A DNA stretch of 64,000 nt. Source: Weimeria sp002480925 (lineage in GTDB: Bacteria; Bacillota; Clostridia; Lachnospirales; Lachnospiraceae). The stretch is taken from positions 1 to 64,000 of the forward strand of contig NZ_JBQHVU010000001.1 in assembly GCF_052064335.1 (NCBI RefSeq), given 5' to 3'. The position numbers and the translations under genes were made by a program. The notes beneath the pieces are model-generated. The model was not told the origin of the DNA and did not search any database. It was given only the letters and a program-made list of their open reading frames with translations. Shown here in pieces: positions 53,403-62,458 of this stretch (its first letter is position 1; every line of letters begins with the position of its first letter).

Positions 53403-54163
53403 TGGATAGCCCTAAGGAAAGACTATATAACGGAATAGTAAAGGAAAATCCTATCTTTGTCCTTGTACTTGGAATATGTCCTACACTTGCAGTTACAACA
53501 TCTGCAATGAATGGACTTGGTATGGGACTTTCGACTACGCTGGTGCTTGCATTATCCAATGCCCTGATATCGGCTCTAAGGAAGATGATACCGGACAGAG
53601 TGCGTATGCCGGCCTTTATAGTTGTGGTTGCTTCATTTGTGACTATAGTGCAGTTTTTGATTCAGGGATACCTGCCTACACTCTATGATGCACTTGGTAT
53701 CTATATACCTCTGATCGTAGTAAACTGTATCATACTAGGACGTGCCGAAAGCTACGCTTCAAAGAATCCTGTCATTCCTTCCCTGTTTGATGGTCTTGGT
53801 ATGGGACTTGGATTTACTGCCTCCCTTATCTTTATCGGAGCAGTAAGAGAGCTTCTTGGAGCAGGAACGATATTTGGCTTCCAGCTTCTTCCACTGGCTG
53901 ACAAGGCTAGTGGAAAGGCAGGCTATACTCCTGTTTCGATCTTTATCCTGGCTCCGGGCGCCTTCTTCATACTTGCTCTTCTCGTGGTGATCATGAATAT
54001 AGTAAGAGAAAAGCAGGCCGCCAAGGGAAAGCCGCTTGCACCTGTTGCGAATTCATGCCTTTGCAATGACGAGGATGCTCTTGAGAAGGCAATGACAAGT
54101 GACGACCCTAACGTTAAGGAAGCCATCGACAATCTGAAGTCAAAGCAGAAGGAGGCGAAGTAA
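53402..54163 (+). CDS. rnfE: Rnf complex subunit RnfE
   Basis: A 253-residue membrane subunit: NPIFVLVLGICPTLAVTTSA and the LGLFIPLI-type core (LGIYIPLIVVNCIILGRAES). A C-terminal extension of about 45 residues is charged. Its ATG overlaps the rnfG stop. Confidence 0.95.
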   Translation: MDSPKERLYNGIVKENPIFVLVLGICPTLAVTTSAMNGLGMGLSTTLVLALSNALISALRKMIPDRVRMPAFIVVVASFVTIVQFLIQGYLPTLYDALGIYIPLIVVNCIILGRAESYASKNPVIPSLFDGLGMGLGFTASLIFIGAVRELLGAGTIFGFQLLPLADKASGKAGYTPVSIFILAPGAFFILALLVVIMNIVREKQAAKGKPLAPVANSCLCNDEDALEKAMTSDDPNVKEAIDNLKSKQKEAK

Positions 54164-54739
54164 ATGAGTAATCTAGCCCTTATTTTCATCGGAGCCTTTA
54201 TAGTAAATAATGTGCTCCTAAGCCAGTTCCTTGGCCTGTGCTCATTCCTTGGAGTATCAAAAAAGACTTCAACAGCAGTTGGAATGGGAGGAGCAGTAAC
54301 CTTTGTCATTACGATCGCTTCTGTCGTCGCAGGACTTCTTTATAAGTATATTCTGGTACCAACAGGATTTGAGTACCTTGATACTATCGTTTTCATACTT
54401 GTAATAGCAGCTCTGGTCCAGGTCGTTGAGATGTTCCTCAAGAAAAACGTACCTTCCCTTTACCGGGCCTTAGGTGTCTATCTTCCTCTTATCACGACAA
54501 ACTGCGCGGTCCTTGGTGTAGCTCTAAAGAACGTGACCAACAACTACAGCATTCTTCAGGGTGTCGTATATGGTATAGGTACCGGACTTGGATATTTCCT
54601 GGCTATCGTCATTCTTGCCGGGATCCGCGAGAAGTATCACTATAATGATTATCCGAAGTATTTCAAGGGTACTGCAATGACCCTTATCACAGCAGGACTT
54701 ATGTCTATGGCCTTCTTCGGATTCTCAGGAATGATCTAA
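54164..54739 (+). CDS. rnfA: Rnf complex subunit RnfA
   Basis: A 191-residue six-helix subunit homologous to RnfE, with inverted topology: FIVNNVLLSQFLGLCSFLGVS and YLPLITTNCAVLGVA carry the Cys residues of the shared membrane iron-sulfur site. Directly follows rnfE. Confidence 0.96.
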   Translation: MSNLALIFIGAFIVNNVLLSQFLGLCSFLGVSKKTSTAVGMGGAVTFVITIASVVAGLLYKYILVPTGFEYLDTIVFILVIAALVQVVEMFLKKNVPSLYRALGVYLPLITTNCAVLGVALKNVTNNYSILQGVVYGIGTGLGYFLAIVILAGIREKYHYNDYPKYFKGTAMTLITAGLMSMAFFGFSGMI

Positions 54740-54750
54740 GGAGGAAAGGT

Positions 54751-55572
54751 ATGTTTAGTGGAATCATAATTGCTACAATAATCGTAGGTGCGGTAGGCTG
54801 CGCTATCGGTTTTCTCCTCTGTCTCGCATCAGAAAAGTTCAAGGTCCAGGTGGATCCGAGAGAGGAAGAGATACTTTCGGTCCTTCCCGGCAATAACTGC
54901 GGAGGCTGCGGATATCCTGGATGCCCCGGCTGCGCCCATGCCATAGCTGCAGGAGAGGCTGGTGTAGGTCAGTGTCCAGTAGGAGGAGCTCCTGTTGCAG
55001 CAAAGATAGGTGCAATAATGGGTGTCGATGCCTCTGAGCAGAAGCGGATGGTAGCCCATGTCAGATGTATAGGAGACTGTGACATGACTACTCCAAAGTA
55101 CAATTATAGCGGAGTAGAGAGCTGTTCTGCCATGGCATTTGTGCCGGGCGGCGGTCCTAAGGAATGTAAGTACGGCTGCATGGGATTTGGTGACTGTGTG
55201 GATTCCTGTCAGTTTGATGCCATACATATAGTAAATGGTATAGCCTTAGTGGATAAGGAGGCCTGCAAGGCCTGTGGCAAATGCGTAGAGGCCTGTCCGC
55301 GTGATATAATCGAGCTTATTCCTTATGATGCCTCTGAGGTGGTTGACTGCAGGAACAAGGACAAGGGCAAGGATGTAATGGCCGTATGTAAGACCGGCTG
55401 CATCGCCTGCCATATCTGCGAGAAGACCTGCCAGCATGATGCGGTTCATGTAGTAGACAATGTAGCTTATATAGATCAGGATAAGTGCATTGGCTGCGGA
55501 GATTGTGCCGCCAAGTGTCCTAAGAAGGTTATAACAGTCCTTAATGCAAAGTCCTGTGAAAAGACTGCTTAG
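54751..55572 (+). CDS. rnfB: Rnf complex subunit RnfB
   Basis: A 273-residue ferredoxin-oxidising subunit. An N-terminal helix anchors it; NNCGGCGYPGCPGCA is the first cluster site, and ferredoxin-type motifs follow (CKACGKCVEACP, CIACHICEKTC, CIGCGDCAAKCP). Electrons from reduced ferredoxin enter here. A strong terminator follows. Confidence 0.96.
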   Translation: MFSGIIIATIIVGAVGCAIGFLLCLASEKFKVQVDPREEEILSVLPGNNCGGCGYPGCPGCAHAIAAGEAGVGQCPVGGAPVAAKIGAIMGVDASEQKRMVAHVRCIGDCDMTTPKYNYSGVESCSAMAFVPGGGPKECKYGCMGFGDCVDSCQFDAIHIVNGIALVDKEACKACGKCVEACPRDIIELIPYDASEVVDCRNKDKGKDVMAVCKTGCIACHICEKTCQHDAVHVVDNVAYIDQDKCIGCGDCAAKCPKKVITVLNAKSCEKTA

Positions 55573-55596
55573 GTCTTTGGAACAAGCTTATTTAAG

Positions 55597-55628
55597 CGTC
55601 GTCTGTTTGTCTCAGACGACGTTTTTTT
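55597..55628 (+). terminator. Terminator of the rnf operon
   Basis: A perfect 9-bp stem, CGTCGTCTG (55597-55605) and CAGACGACG (55613-55621), with a 7-nt loop and seven T. Confidence 0.93.
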
Positions 55629-55635
55629 ATTTTTC

Positions 55636-55665
55636 TGAAACTTTTTTACAGCTAATGGGGTCTAA
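55636..55665 (+). promoter_or_regulatory. ECF-type autoregulated promoter
   Basis: TGAAAC (55636-55641), a 17-bp spacer that begins with a T run, and GGTCTAAT (55659-55666) resemble the SigV-type ECF promoter (TGAAAC ... CGTCTAA). It lies 26 bp before the gene for an ECF sigma factor, which would then transcribe itself. Confidence 0.6.
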
Positions 55666-55691
55666 TAGATGTAAGCAAACGAAAGGAAGTG

Positions 55692-56204
55692 ATGAATCAA
55701 GTGTTTTCCCGGGAAAGAAAGACTACTAACGAAAAGCTTATAGAAGGAATCCTTCTTGAAAAATATAACAGCTACTATCGGATGGCTCTAAGCTATACAA
55801 AAAATGAGGCAGATGCAGCTGATATAGTTCAGGAGGGAGCATACAGAGCAATAAGGATGGCCGGGTCCTTAAAGGATCCAAAGTTCGCTTCGACCTGGAT
55901 CTACCGGATCATGATGAATGAGATCTACCGTAGCATGAGCAGGGCTGGGGCGACATCGCTTGATGCTATAGAATACGAAGGCGAAGGTCATGAGGATAAG
56001 TACAGGGATACAGATCTTGAAAGGGCTCTCGATTCCCTTGATAAAAAGGATCAGGCGGTTATCAAGCTAAGATATTTCGAGGAAATGACGCTTCAGGAAA
56101 TAGCCCGGATCCTTGATGAAAATGAGAACACGGTTAAAAGCCGGCTGTACAGGAGTCTTAAAAAGCTAAGAGCAAAGATGGAGGAAAGCGGTTATGACAG
56201 ATGA
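55692..56204 (+). CDS. ECF RNA polymerase sigma factor (SigV-like)
   Basis: A 170-residue ECF sigma factor. Region 2 has YRMALSYTKNEADAADIVQEGAYRA and STWIYRIMMNEI; region 4 has LDKKDQAVIKLRYFEEMTLQEIA and ENTVKSRLYRSLKKLR. The ATG at 55692 has AAAGGA upstream; GTG at 55689 is too close to it. The next gene overlaps by 11 bp and encodes an RsiV-like anti-sigma, so the pair resembles SigV-RsiV. Confidence 0.88.
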   Translation: MNQVFSRERKTTNEKLIEGILLEKYNSYYRMALSYTKNEADAADIVQEGAYRAIRMAGSLKDPKFASTWIYRIMMNEIYRSMSRAGATSLDAIEYEGEGHEDKYRDTDLERALDSLDKKDQAVIKLRYFEEMTLQEIARILDENENTVKSRLYRSLKKLRAKMEESGYDR

Positions 56205-57069
56205 GTTTAATGGACTTAAGGAAAGATATGCCGGTTGTTCAATGGATGAAAAGGCGGTAAGTGCAATGAAAAAAAGGATAGAAGAAGCAGAAAACTTAAA
56301 CAGGGCAGACAGGGCAAAAAAGAGAATAAGAGGCTTTGCTATAGCAGCAGCTGCAGCCTTTACGGTTGTAGTCCTCCCTAATACGAATCAGGGGATTGCA
56401 AATGCGATGGCAGGCATTCCGGGAATCGGTGGACTGTTTCGATTCGTTACTATAAGAGACTATCATGATAATACAGGAAGCAGTCAGGCAGACATATCTG
56501 TTTCCGGAATCAGAGCAAGTGGCAAAAAGGGTAAGAAGACAGCAGGAGAGATAAACAAGGAGATAAAGGAGCTGGCTGATAAGTATCTGGCCTCCTATAA
56601 GGAAACGGTAAGGAAGGGCGGACACGAGGCAGTAGATGTGGATACAGAGATAATAGATAAGACAGATGATTACTTTACTCTCAAGCTATCATCTACTGAG
56701 TCAGCAGCAGACAGCTATACAGAAAATCACTATTATACGATTTCTCTTAGGACAGGAAAGCAGATAAGGCTTATAGATCTGTTCAAAAAGGGAAGCGATT
56801 ATAAGAGCGTGCTGATAAAGAGTGTAGAGGATCAGATGAAGGATCAGGTAAAGGATACGCCTGATGTTTCATATTTCTATACAGACAGCAGGGAGGATCA
56901 GGAGCTTACTGGATTTAAGGAAAGTGACCTGTTTGATAAGGCCTCATTCTATCTGAACAAGGATGGAAATATAGTCCTCTGCTATAACCAGGGTCAGGTA
57001 GCAGCCATGTATATGGGTGATCTGGAATTTGTTATCCCAAACGATAATGTAAAGGACATCCTTAAGTAA
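56194..57069 (+). CDS. RsiV-like anti-sigma factor (DUF3298 domain)
   Basis: A 291-residue protein: a short cytoplasmic domain, one membrane helix (about residues 46-64), and an outside domain with the DUF3298 features YYTISLRTGKQIRLIDLFKKGSDY, FYLNKDGNIVLCYN and VIPNDNVKDIL. In Bacillus subtilis RsiV binds lysozyme, is cut and frees SigV. The ligand here is not known, but a cell-envelope or lysozyme signal is plausible. Confidence 0.85.
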   Translation: MTDEFNGLKERYAGCSMDEKAVSAMKKRIEEAENLNRADRAKKRIRGFAIAAAAAFTVVVLPNTNQGIANAMAGIPGIGGLFRFVTIRDYHDNTGSSQADISVSGIRASGKKGKKTAGEINKEIKELADKYLASYKETVRKGGHEAVDVDTEIIDKTDDYFTLKLSSTESAADSYTENHYYTISLRTGKQIRLIDLFKKGSDYKSVLIKSVEDQMKDQVKDTPDVSYFYTDSREDQELTGFKESDLFDKASFYLNKDGNIVLCYNQGQVAAMYMGDLEFVIPNDNVKDILK

Positions 57070-57072
57070 TAA

Positions 57073-57101
57073 TTGCGGCAGTGATCAAAATATTGTATAA
57101 T
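57073..57101 (+). promoter_or_regulatory. apbE promoter
   Basis: TTGCGG (57073-57078) and TATAAT (57096-57101), spacer 17. The apbE ATG at 57110 follows 8 nt later with no ribosome site, so the mRNA would be nearly leaderless. Confidence 0.6.
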
Positions 57102-57109
57102 CAGTCATT

Positions 57110-58144
57110 ATGAAAAAGATACGTGAGATTCTTTCAACGATACTGATAATTACAATGATCCTGCCGCTTTTTTCATGTTCTAATGCTTCTGTGGAGGCGG
57201 ATACGCCTCACAGCAGGACCGGGCTTTTTTTTGATACGGTAATAACGATTACATTATACGGTGATAGCGCAAAGGCATCAAAAAGACTTGACGCTGTTTT
57301 TAAAATGGCAGAGAAATATGACAATATGTTTTCGGCAACAAAAGGAAAGTCAGATATTTCAAGAATCAATAATGCCGCAGGGCAGCCGGTAAGGGTCCAC
57401 AGGGAAACAATCCAGATAATAAGGGATGCAGTGGAATACTCAAAGAAGTCAGATGGCATCTTTGACCTCACGGTCGGAGACTTAAGCGATCTCTGGGACT
57501 TTAAGAACAATACAGGTACTGTGCCGGACAGACAGGCCTTAAATCAGGCACTAAAGCATGTAGATTACAGGAATGTGGAGATAGACGGTAACTACGTATG
57601 CCTTAAGGATCCGGACTCAATGATAGATCTCGGCGGTATAGCAAAGGGCTTTATAGCTGACAAGATTAAAAAGAAGCTTGAGAAGATGGGGGCGAAAAGC
57701 GGGATAATAAATCTCGGAGGCAATGTCCTGCTGATAGGAAACAGACCCGATGGCAAGCCATATACAGTAGGAATACAGCGACCTTTTTCCGATGATGGTA
57801 CAGCTCTTTTCACACTTCAGGCCAGGGATATGTCAATTGTTACCAGCGGGACCTATCAGAGATATTTTGAAAAAAACGGCAGGATCTATCATCATATCCT
57901 GAACCTGTCCACAGGCTATCCGTATAATAACGGTCTTGATTCGGTGACTATTATAACAAAGAAATCCACAAAAGCAGATGCTCTGTCGACAACGGTTTTT
58001 GCAATGGGACTTAAAAAGGGCCTTGAATATGTCAACTCACTAAAGGGAGTTGAGGCAGTATTTGTAAAGACAAACGGAGAAATAATAAAGTCTTACAATG
58101 TAGACAGGCTATATAAATACACTAAGCTCAAAAAAAACTATTGA
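57110..58144 (+). CDS. apbE: FAD:protein FMN transferase ApbE (lipoprotein)
   Basis: A 344-residue flavin transferase. Signal peptide with lipobox LFSC; then FFDTVITITLYGD, SMIDLGGIAKGFIADKIKK, GIINLGGNVLLIG and YHHILNLSTGYPYNNGLDSVTII. It moves FMN from FAD onto Thr residues of flavoproteins, here most likely RnfD and RnfG of the operon upstream. Confidence 0.95.
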   Translation: MKKIREILSTILIITMILPLFSCSNASVEADTPHSRTGLFFDTVITITLYGDSAKASKRLDAVFKMAEKYDNMFSATKGKSDISRINNAAGQPVRVHRETIQIIRDAVEYSKKSDGIFDLTVGDLSDLWDFKNNTGTVPDRQALNQALKHVDYRNVEIDGNYVCLKDPDSMIDLGGIAKGFIADKIKKKLEKMGAKSGIINLGGNVLLIGNRPDGKPYTVGIQRPFSDDGTALFTLQARDMSIVTSGTYQRYFEKNGRIYHHILNLSTGYPYNNGLDSVTIITKKSTKADALSTTVFAMGLKKGLEYVNSLKGVEAVFVKTNGEIIKSYNVDRLYKYTKLKKNY

Positions 58145-58208
58145 AAAAGCGACCGGATTAGGTTATTCTAGTCTTGTTCACAAAAAATTCACAAAGAAAG
58201 GCACTGAT

Positions 58209-59726
58209 ATGTTTGTTGGAACCTTCTGGTCACTTTTGCCACCTATAGTTGCTATCGCTCTGGCTCTGATCACAAAAGAGGTATATATATCTCTATTTGC
58301 CGGATGCGCTCTTGGAGCCCTGCTTTCAGCAGAATTCCATCCCTGGAGGGCCTTCGACACCTTCTTTAATACAATGATCAAAAGTGTGGATTTCTCCATA
58401 CTTATGTTTATGATCCTGCTTGGAATGATAGTGATCCTGATGCAGGAATCCGGAGGTACAAGGGCATACGGAGAGTGGGCAATAAAGCACCTTAAGTCAA
58501 AGAGAGCGACTCTTGTCGCAACCTCTCTTCTCGGTGTGCTTATTTTCGTGGATGATTATTTCAACTGCCTTACTGTAGGGTCTGTTATGAGGCCGGTTAC
58601 AGACAAGTATAAGATTTCAAGAGCAAAGCTTGCATATATAATCGATGCAACGGCCGCTCCCGTCTGCATAATAGCACCGGTTTCCTCCTGGGCCGCTGCT
58701 GTCAATTCCTATGTACCTAAGGGAAGTTCCATGTCGGGCTTTCAGATGTTTCTTTCTACGATACCATTTAATTTATATGCCATCCTGACTCTCTTTATGG
58801 TCTTCTTTACCTCGATCAGGGGAATTGATTTCGGACTTATGAAGGTCCATGAGGAAAATGCCGCCAAAGGGGATCTATTTACATCCGGCGGAGAGGCATT
58901 TAAGGATATGCCAGGCGAGGGCGATGTGACAGAGGGCGGAAAATACACTAAAGGAAAGGTCTCGGATCTTGTCGCTCCTATGCTGTTGATGATCGCCTCG
59001 GCAATCCTGTGCATGATATGGACCGGTCATCTGAATGGCGGAAAGAATATTGTTTCTGATTTTGCCAACTGCTCGTCATCTGAGTCCCTGGTCTTTGCCG
59101 GACTGGTGACCATAGCCTTTCTTCTGATCTATTATCTGCCTAGAAGGGTAATAGGCTTCAAGGACTTCATGAATTCAGTTCCTGAGGGTGGAAAGCTGAT
59201 GATGCCTGCAATCCTGATCTTAGTCCTTGCCTGGACCCTTAAGGGGACGACAGATGGTCTTGGACTTGGGAGCTTTGTGAGGAGTTCTCTTGATCTGAAT
59301 TCATCCCTTGTCAGATTTGTCCCTGTGATAATCTTTATGGTAGCGGTTTTTATCGGCTTTTCATCAGGAACAAGCTGGGGAACCTTTGCTATCCTGGTCC
59401 CTATAGTCGTCGATATGTTCTCAAGGTCTGACCAGACAATGATGATAATATCCGTTTCTGCGGTTCTTGCCGGAGCAGTCTGCGGCGACCATGTCTCACC
59501 GATCTCGGATACTACGATTATGTCATCGTCCGGGGCCCAGTGTAACCATGTAAATCATGTCCAGACTCAGATGCAGTATGCAGGCCTGGTGGTCCTTGTA
59601 TGTATAGCAGGATATATAATTGCAGGCTTCACAAAGAACTGGTGGCTTACACTGGCCATCTGCATTGCTGCTCTTGCCGGGATCCTTACGGCTATAGGAA
59701 AGAAAAATCCTGTACAGACCTATTGA
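58209..59726 (+). CDS. nhaC: NhaC-family Na+/H+ antiporter
   Basis: A 505-residue membrane protein with about 11-12 helices of the NhaC/ion-transporter superfamily. GVLIFVDDYFNCLTVGSVMRPVTDK, ATAAPVCIIAPVSSWAA, FSSGTSWGTFAILVPI and AGAVCGDHVSPISDTTIMSS are characteristic. The nearby Rnf complex makes sodium balance a likely role. Some relatives exchange other ions or substrates. Confidence 0.92.
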   Translation: MFVGTFWSLLPPIVAIALALITKEVYISLFAGCALGALLSAEFHPWRAFDTFFNTMIKSVDFSILMFMILLGMIVILMQESGGTRAYGEWAIKHLKSKRATLVATSLLGVLIFVDDYFNCLTVGSVMRPVTDKYKISRAKLAYIIDATAAPVCIIAPVSSWAAAVNSYVPKGSSMSGFQMFLSTIPFNLYAILTLFMVFFTSIRGIDFGLMKVHEENAAKGDLFTSGGEAFKDMPGEGDVTEGGKYTKGKVSDLVAPMLLMIASAILCMIWTGHLNGGKNIVSDFANCSSSESLVFAGLVTIAFLLIYYLPRRVIGFKDFMNSVPEGGKLMMPAILILVLAWTLKGTTDGLGLGSFVRSSLDLNSSLVRFVPVIIFMVAVFIGFSSGTSWGTFAILVPIVVDMFSRSDQTMMIISVSAVLAGAVCGDHVSPISDTTIMSSSGAQCNHVNHVQTQMQYAGLVVLVCIAGYIIAGFTKNWWLTLAICIAALAGILTAIGKKNPVQTY

Positions 59727-59780
59727 CAAATACCCCATAGGGGTATATACTCCCTTTTAAGAGATACCCGATGGGGGTAT
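59723..59780 (+). promoter_or_regulatory. copA promoter with two CsoR-type operators
   Basis: TTGACA (59723-59728) and TATACT (59746-59751) with a 17-bp spacer. The 17-bp palindrome ATACCCCATAGGGGTAT at 59730-59746 fills the spacer. A second copy, ATACCCGATGGGGGTAT, lies at 59764-59780, 34 bp further on. This is the pseudo-palindrome bound by copper sensor CsoR. The first operator would block polymerase when copper is low. The csoR gene is not in the window. Confidence 0.85.
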
Positions 59781-59801
59781 CCCGTAGAAAGGAAGGTCAG
59801 G

Positions 59802-62384
59802 ATGACAAAATATTCTGTATCCGGAATGAGCTGCGCGGCCTGTCAGGCCCATGTGGAAAAGGCCGTAAGCAGCGTTGATGGAGTAAGTCAGGTAAATGTA
59901 AGTCTTCTTACTAACTCTATGCAGGTAGAGGGAGATGCTTCCCCAGCTTCTGTTATGAAGGCTGTAGCAGATGCCGGATACAAGGCAAGTCCTCTGGGCC
60001 AGGGAGCAGCTGAGTCAGACAAGAGCCTTAAGGCAGGAGATATTGTCAGGGAGGAGGAAGAACTTCTTCGGGATCGGACTACTGATCGGATGGTAAAGAG
60101 ACTTATAGCCTCTGTCATTTTCCTTGCAGCCCTTATGTATCTTTCTATGGGAGTCAGCATGTGGGGCTTTCCTTTCCCTGATCCACTTGATAATCCGATA
60201 TCCCTTGCTACGATGGAGATGCTCCTTTCTGCCGCTGTAATGTATATCAACAGGGATTTCTTCATTAACGGCTTTAAGGGACTTGCCCATTTTTCTGCAA
60301 ATATGGATACACTTGTAGCCATAGGCTCTGCTGTATCTTTCTGCTACAGTCTTGCCGGACTTTTTGCAGAGATAGATGCAGCCTGGAAAATGGATATGAG
60401 CAAAGCCATGGCCATTTCGATGAGGTATATTTACTTCGAAACGGCGGCCATGATCCCGACATTTATCACTATAGGCAAGACTCTTGAATCATATTCCAAG
60501 GGACGGACGACCGATGCACTAAAGGACCTCATAAAGCTGTCACCAAAGACTGCGACCGTAGAGCGTAATGGTAAGGAAGAGCAGATAAGCATTGATCGGG
60601 TCCATTCAGGCGATATAGTGGTCGTTCGTCCGGGAGAGAGCATACCGGTAGACGGTATTATCACAGAGGGGACAACAGCAGTGGATGAGTCGGCACTTAC
60701 AGGAGAAAGCGTCCCTGTTGACAGATTTCCGGATGATACAGTAAAGGCTGCAACGATCTCCACCTCAGGATATATAAAGGTAAGGGCTACAAGGGTAGGA
60801 GCAGATACCACCTTAAGTCAGATCATAAAAATGGTTTCGGATGCATCGGCCACAAAGGCTCCTATAGCAAGGATAGCAGACCAGATAGCCGGAGTATTCG
60901 TTCCAGGGGTAATGATTATTGCCCTTCTTACCTTTATAGGATGGCTTGTGGTCGGAGGCGGATTTTCTGCCGCACTTACAAGAGCTGTATCTGTTCTTGT
61001 GATATCATGTCCATGCGCATTAGGTCTTGCTACTCCGGTTGCCATAATGGTAGGGAGCGGTAAGGGGGCAAGAGCCGGGATCCTTTTCAAGACCGCAGCC
61101 TCATTAGAGCAGGTCGGTCATACGGATATAGTTGCTCTTGACAAGACGGGAACCATAACCAATGGTAGGCCTCTTGTTACAGATCTGCTTCCTGTATCGG
61201 TTGACGAGGAAGTTCTTCTTGCTTATGCTGCTTCACTTGAGAAAATGAGCAGTCATCCGCTGGCAGGGGCAGTAAGCGAGTATGCTGCTGATAAGGAGAT
61301 AAGCCTCTATCAGGCATCGGATTTTGTTAACATCCCTGGCAAGGGACTTAGTGCAGTGATAAATGGCAGGAGGGTAGCAGGAGGAAACAGGGACTATATC
61401 AGGACGATAATAAAGGCTTATATGTCTGATATAGACAATAAGGCGGATCAGCTTGCTGACCAGGGAAAAACACCGCTTTATTTTGCTGCAGATGAAGAGC
61501 TCTTAGGAGTGATCGCAGTTTCAGATACCATAAAGGCTGAAAGCGCAGAGGCCATAAGTCAGCTCCACAGGCAGGGAATAAAGGTAGTAATGCTTACAGG
61601 AGACAATGAAAGGAGCGCCCGTTCGATAGGAAGCGCAGCCGGAGTCGACGAGATTTACTCGGATGTGATGCCGGATGGCAAAGCCTCAATTATTAACAAG
61701 CTCAAGAGATCAGGCAGAGTCGCAATGGTAGGAGACGGTATTAACGATGCTCCTGCACTTACGATAGCAGACAGTGGTATTGCTATCGGGGCTGGGACCG
61801 ATGTGGCTATAGATGCAGCTGATATTGTACTTGAAAAGAGTCTGCTTACAGATGTGCCTGCTGCAATAAGACTATCAAGGCAGACTGTAAGGAACATACA
61901 TGAGAATCTCTTCTGGGCATTCTTTTATAATCTTATCTGTATTCCTCTGGCCATAGGGCTCTATCAGGCTCTTTTCGGATGGAGCTTCGAGATGAGGCCT
62001 GAGATTGGGGCACTTGCAATGGCCTTTTCGTCAGTAACAGTATGTCTTAATGCATTAAGGCTCAATCTGTTTTCTGTATACAATACAAGGGTTGACAGGG
62101 CTTTAGGCAGGAGAAGGAATCTTTCTGTGACAGAGTCTTCTGATAACAATGATAATGAAAGTGAGGCAAATGAAATGACAAGGACCATGACGATTGAAGG
62201 AATGATGTGCGGACACTGCGAGATGACAGTAAAAAATGCTCTTCTTGCAGTAGACGGAGTAAGTGAAGCAGAGGTAAGCCATGAGAAGGGAGAAGCAGTA
62301 GTAAGGCTTGATCCTTCGGTTTCTCCTGATGCCTTAAAGAAGGCCGTCGAGGATCATGATTATAAGGTTGTAAAGATTTCGTAA
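59802..62384 (+). CDS. copA: Copper-exporting P-type ATPase
   Basis: An 860-residue P1B ATPase. One N-terminal metal-binding domain (SGMSCAACQAH, Cys11 and Cys14), membrane helices, actuator TGES, ion-site C403PC405, phosphorylated Asp447 in DKTGTIT, the SSHP motif and GDGINDAP are present. After the last helix pair a linker leads to a second metal-binding domain at the very end (GMMCGHC, Cys803 and Cys806), probably a fused CopZ chaperone. It pumps Cu(I) out of the cell. Ribosome site GAAAGGAAGG. Confidence 0.96.
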   Translation: MTKYSVSGMSCAACQAHVEKAVSSVDGVSQVNVSLLTNSMQVEGDASPASVMKAVADAGYKASPLGQGAAESDKSLKAGDIVREEEELLRDRTTDRMVKRLIASVIFLAALMYLSMGVSMWGFPFPDPLDNPISLATMEMLLSAAVMYINRDFFINGFKGLAHFSANMDTLVAIGSAVSFCYSLAGLFAEIDAAWKMDMSKAMAISMRYIYFETAAMIPTFITIGKTLESYSKGRTTDALKDLIKLSPKTATVERNGKEEQISIDRVHSGDIVVVRPGESIPVDGIITEGTTAVDESALTGESVPVDRFPDDTVKAATISTSGYIKVRATRVGADTTLSQIIKMVSDASATKAPIARIADQIAGVFVPGVMIIALLTFIGWLVVGGGFSAALTRAVSVLVISCPCALGLATPVAIMVGSGKGARAGILFKTAASLEQVGHTDIVALDKTGTITNGRPLVTDLLPVSVDEEVLLAYAASLEKMSSHPLAGAVSEYAADKEISLYQASDFVNIPGKGLSAVINGRRVAGGNRDYIRTIIKAYMSDIDNKADQLADQGKTPLYFAADEELLGVIAVSDTIKAESAEAISQLHRQGIKVVMLTGDNERSARSIGSAAGVDEIYSDVMPDGKASIINKLKRSGRVAMVGDGINDAPALTIADSGIAIGAGTDVAIDAADIVLEKSLLTDVPAAIRLSRQTVRNIHENLFWAFFYNLICIPLAIGLYQALFGWSFEMRPEIGALAMAFSSVTVCLNALRLNLFSVYNTRVDRALGRRRNLSVTESSDNNDNESEANEMTRTMTIEGMMCGHCEMTVKNALLAVDGVSEAEVSHEKGEAVVRLDPSVSPDALKKAVEDHDYKVVKIS

Positions 62385-62458
62385 ATAAAAGGTATTAAAG
62401 ATTTATACAACTTATGGTAAAATAATCTTCAGTGAATATAGCTGGAGGTTATTTTTTT

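Noticed and set aside
62385..62458. TPP riboswitch before thiE
   Set aside because: The gap is only 74 bp and lacks the conserved CTGAGA element.
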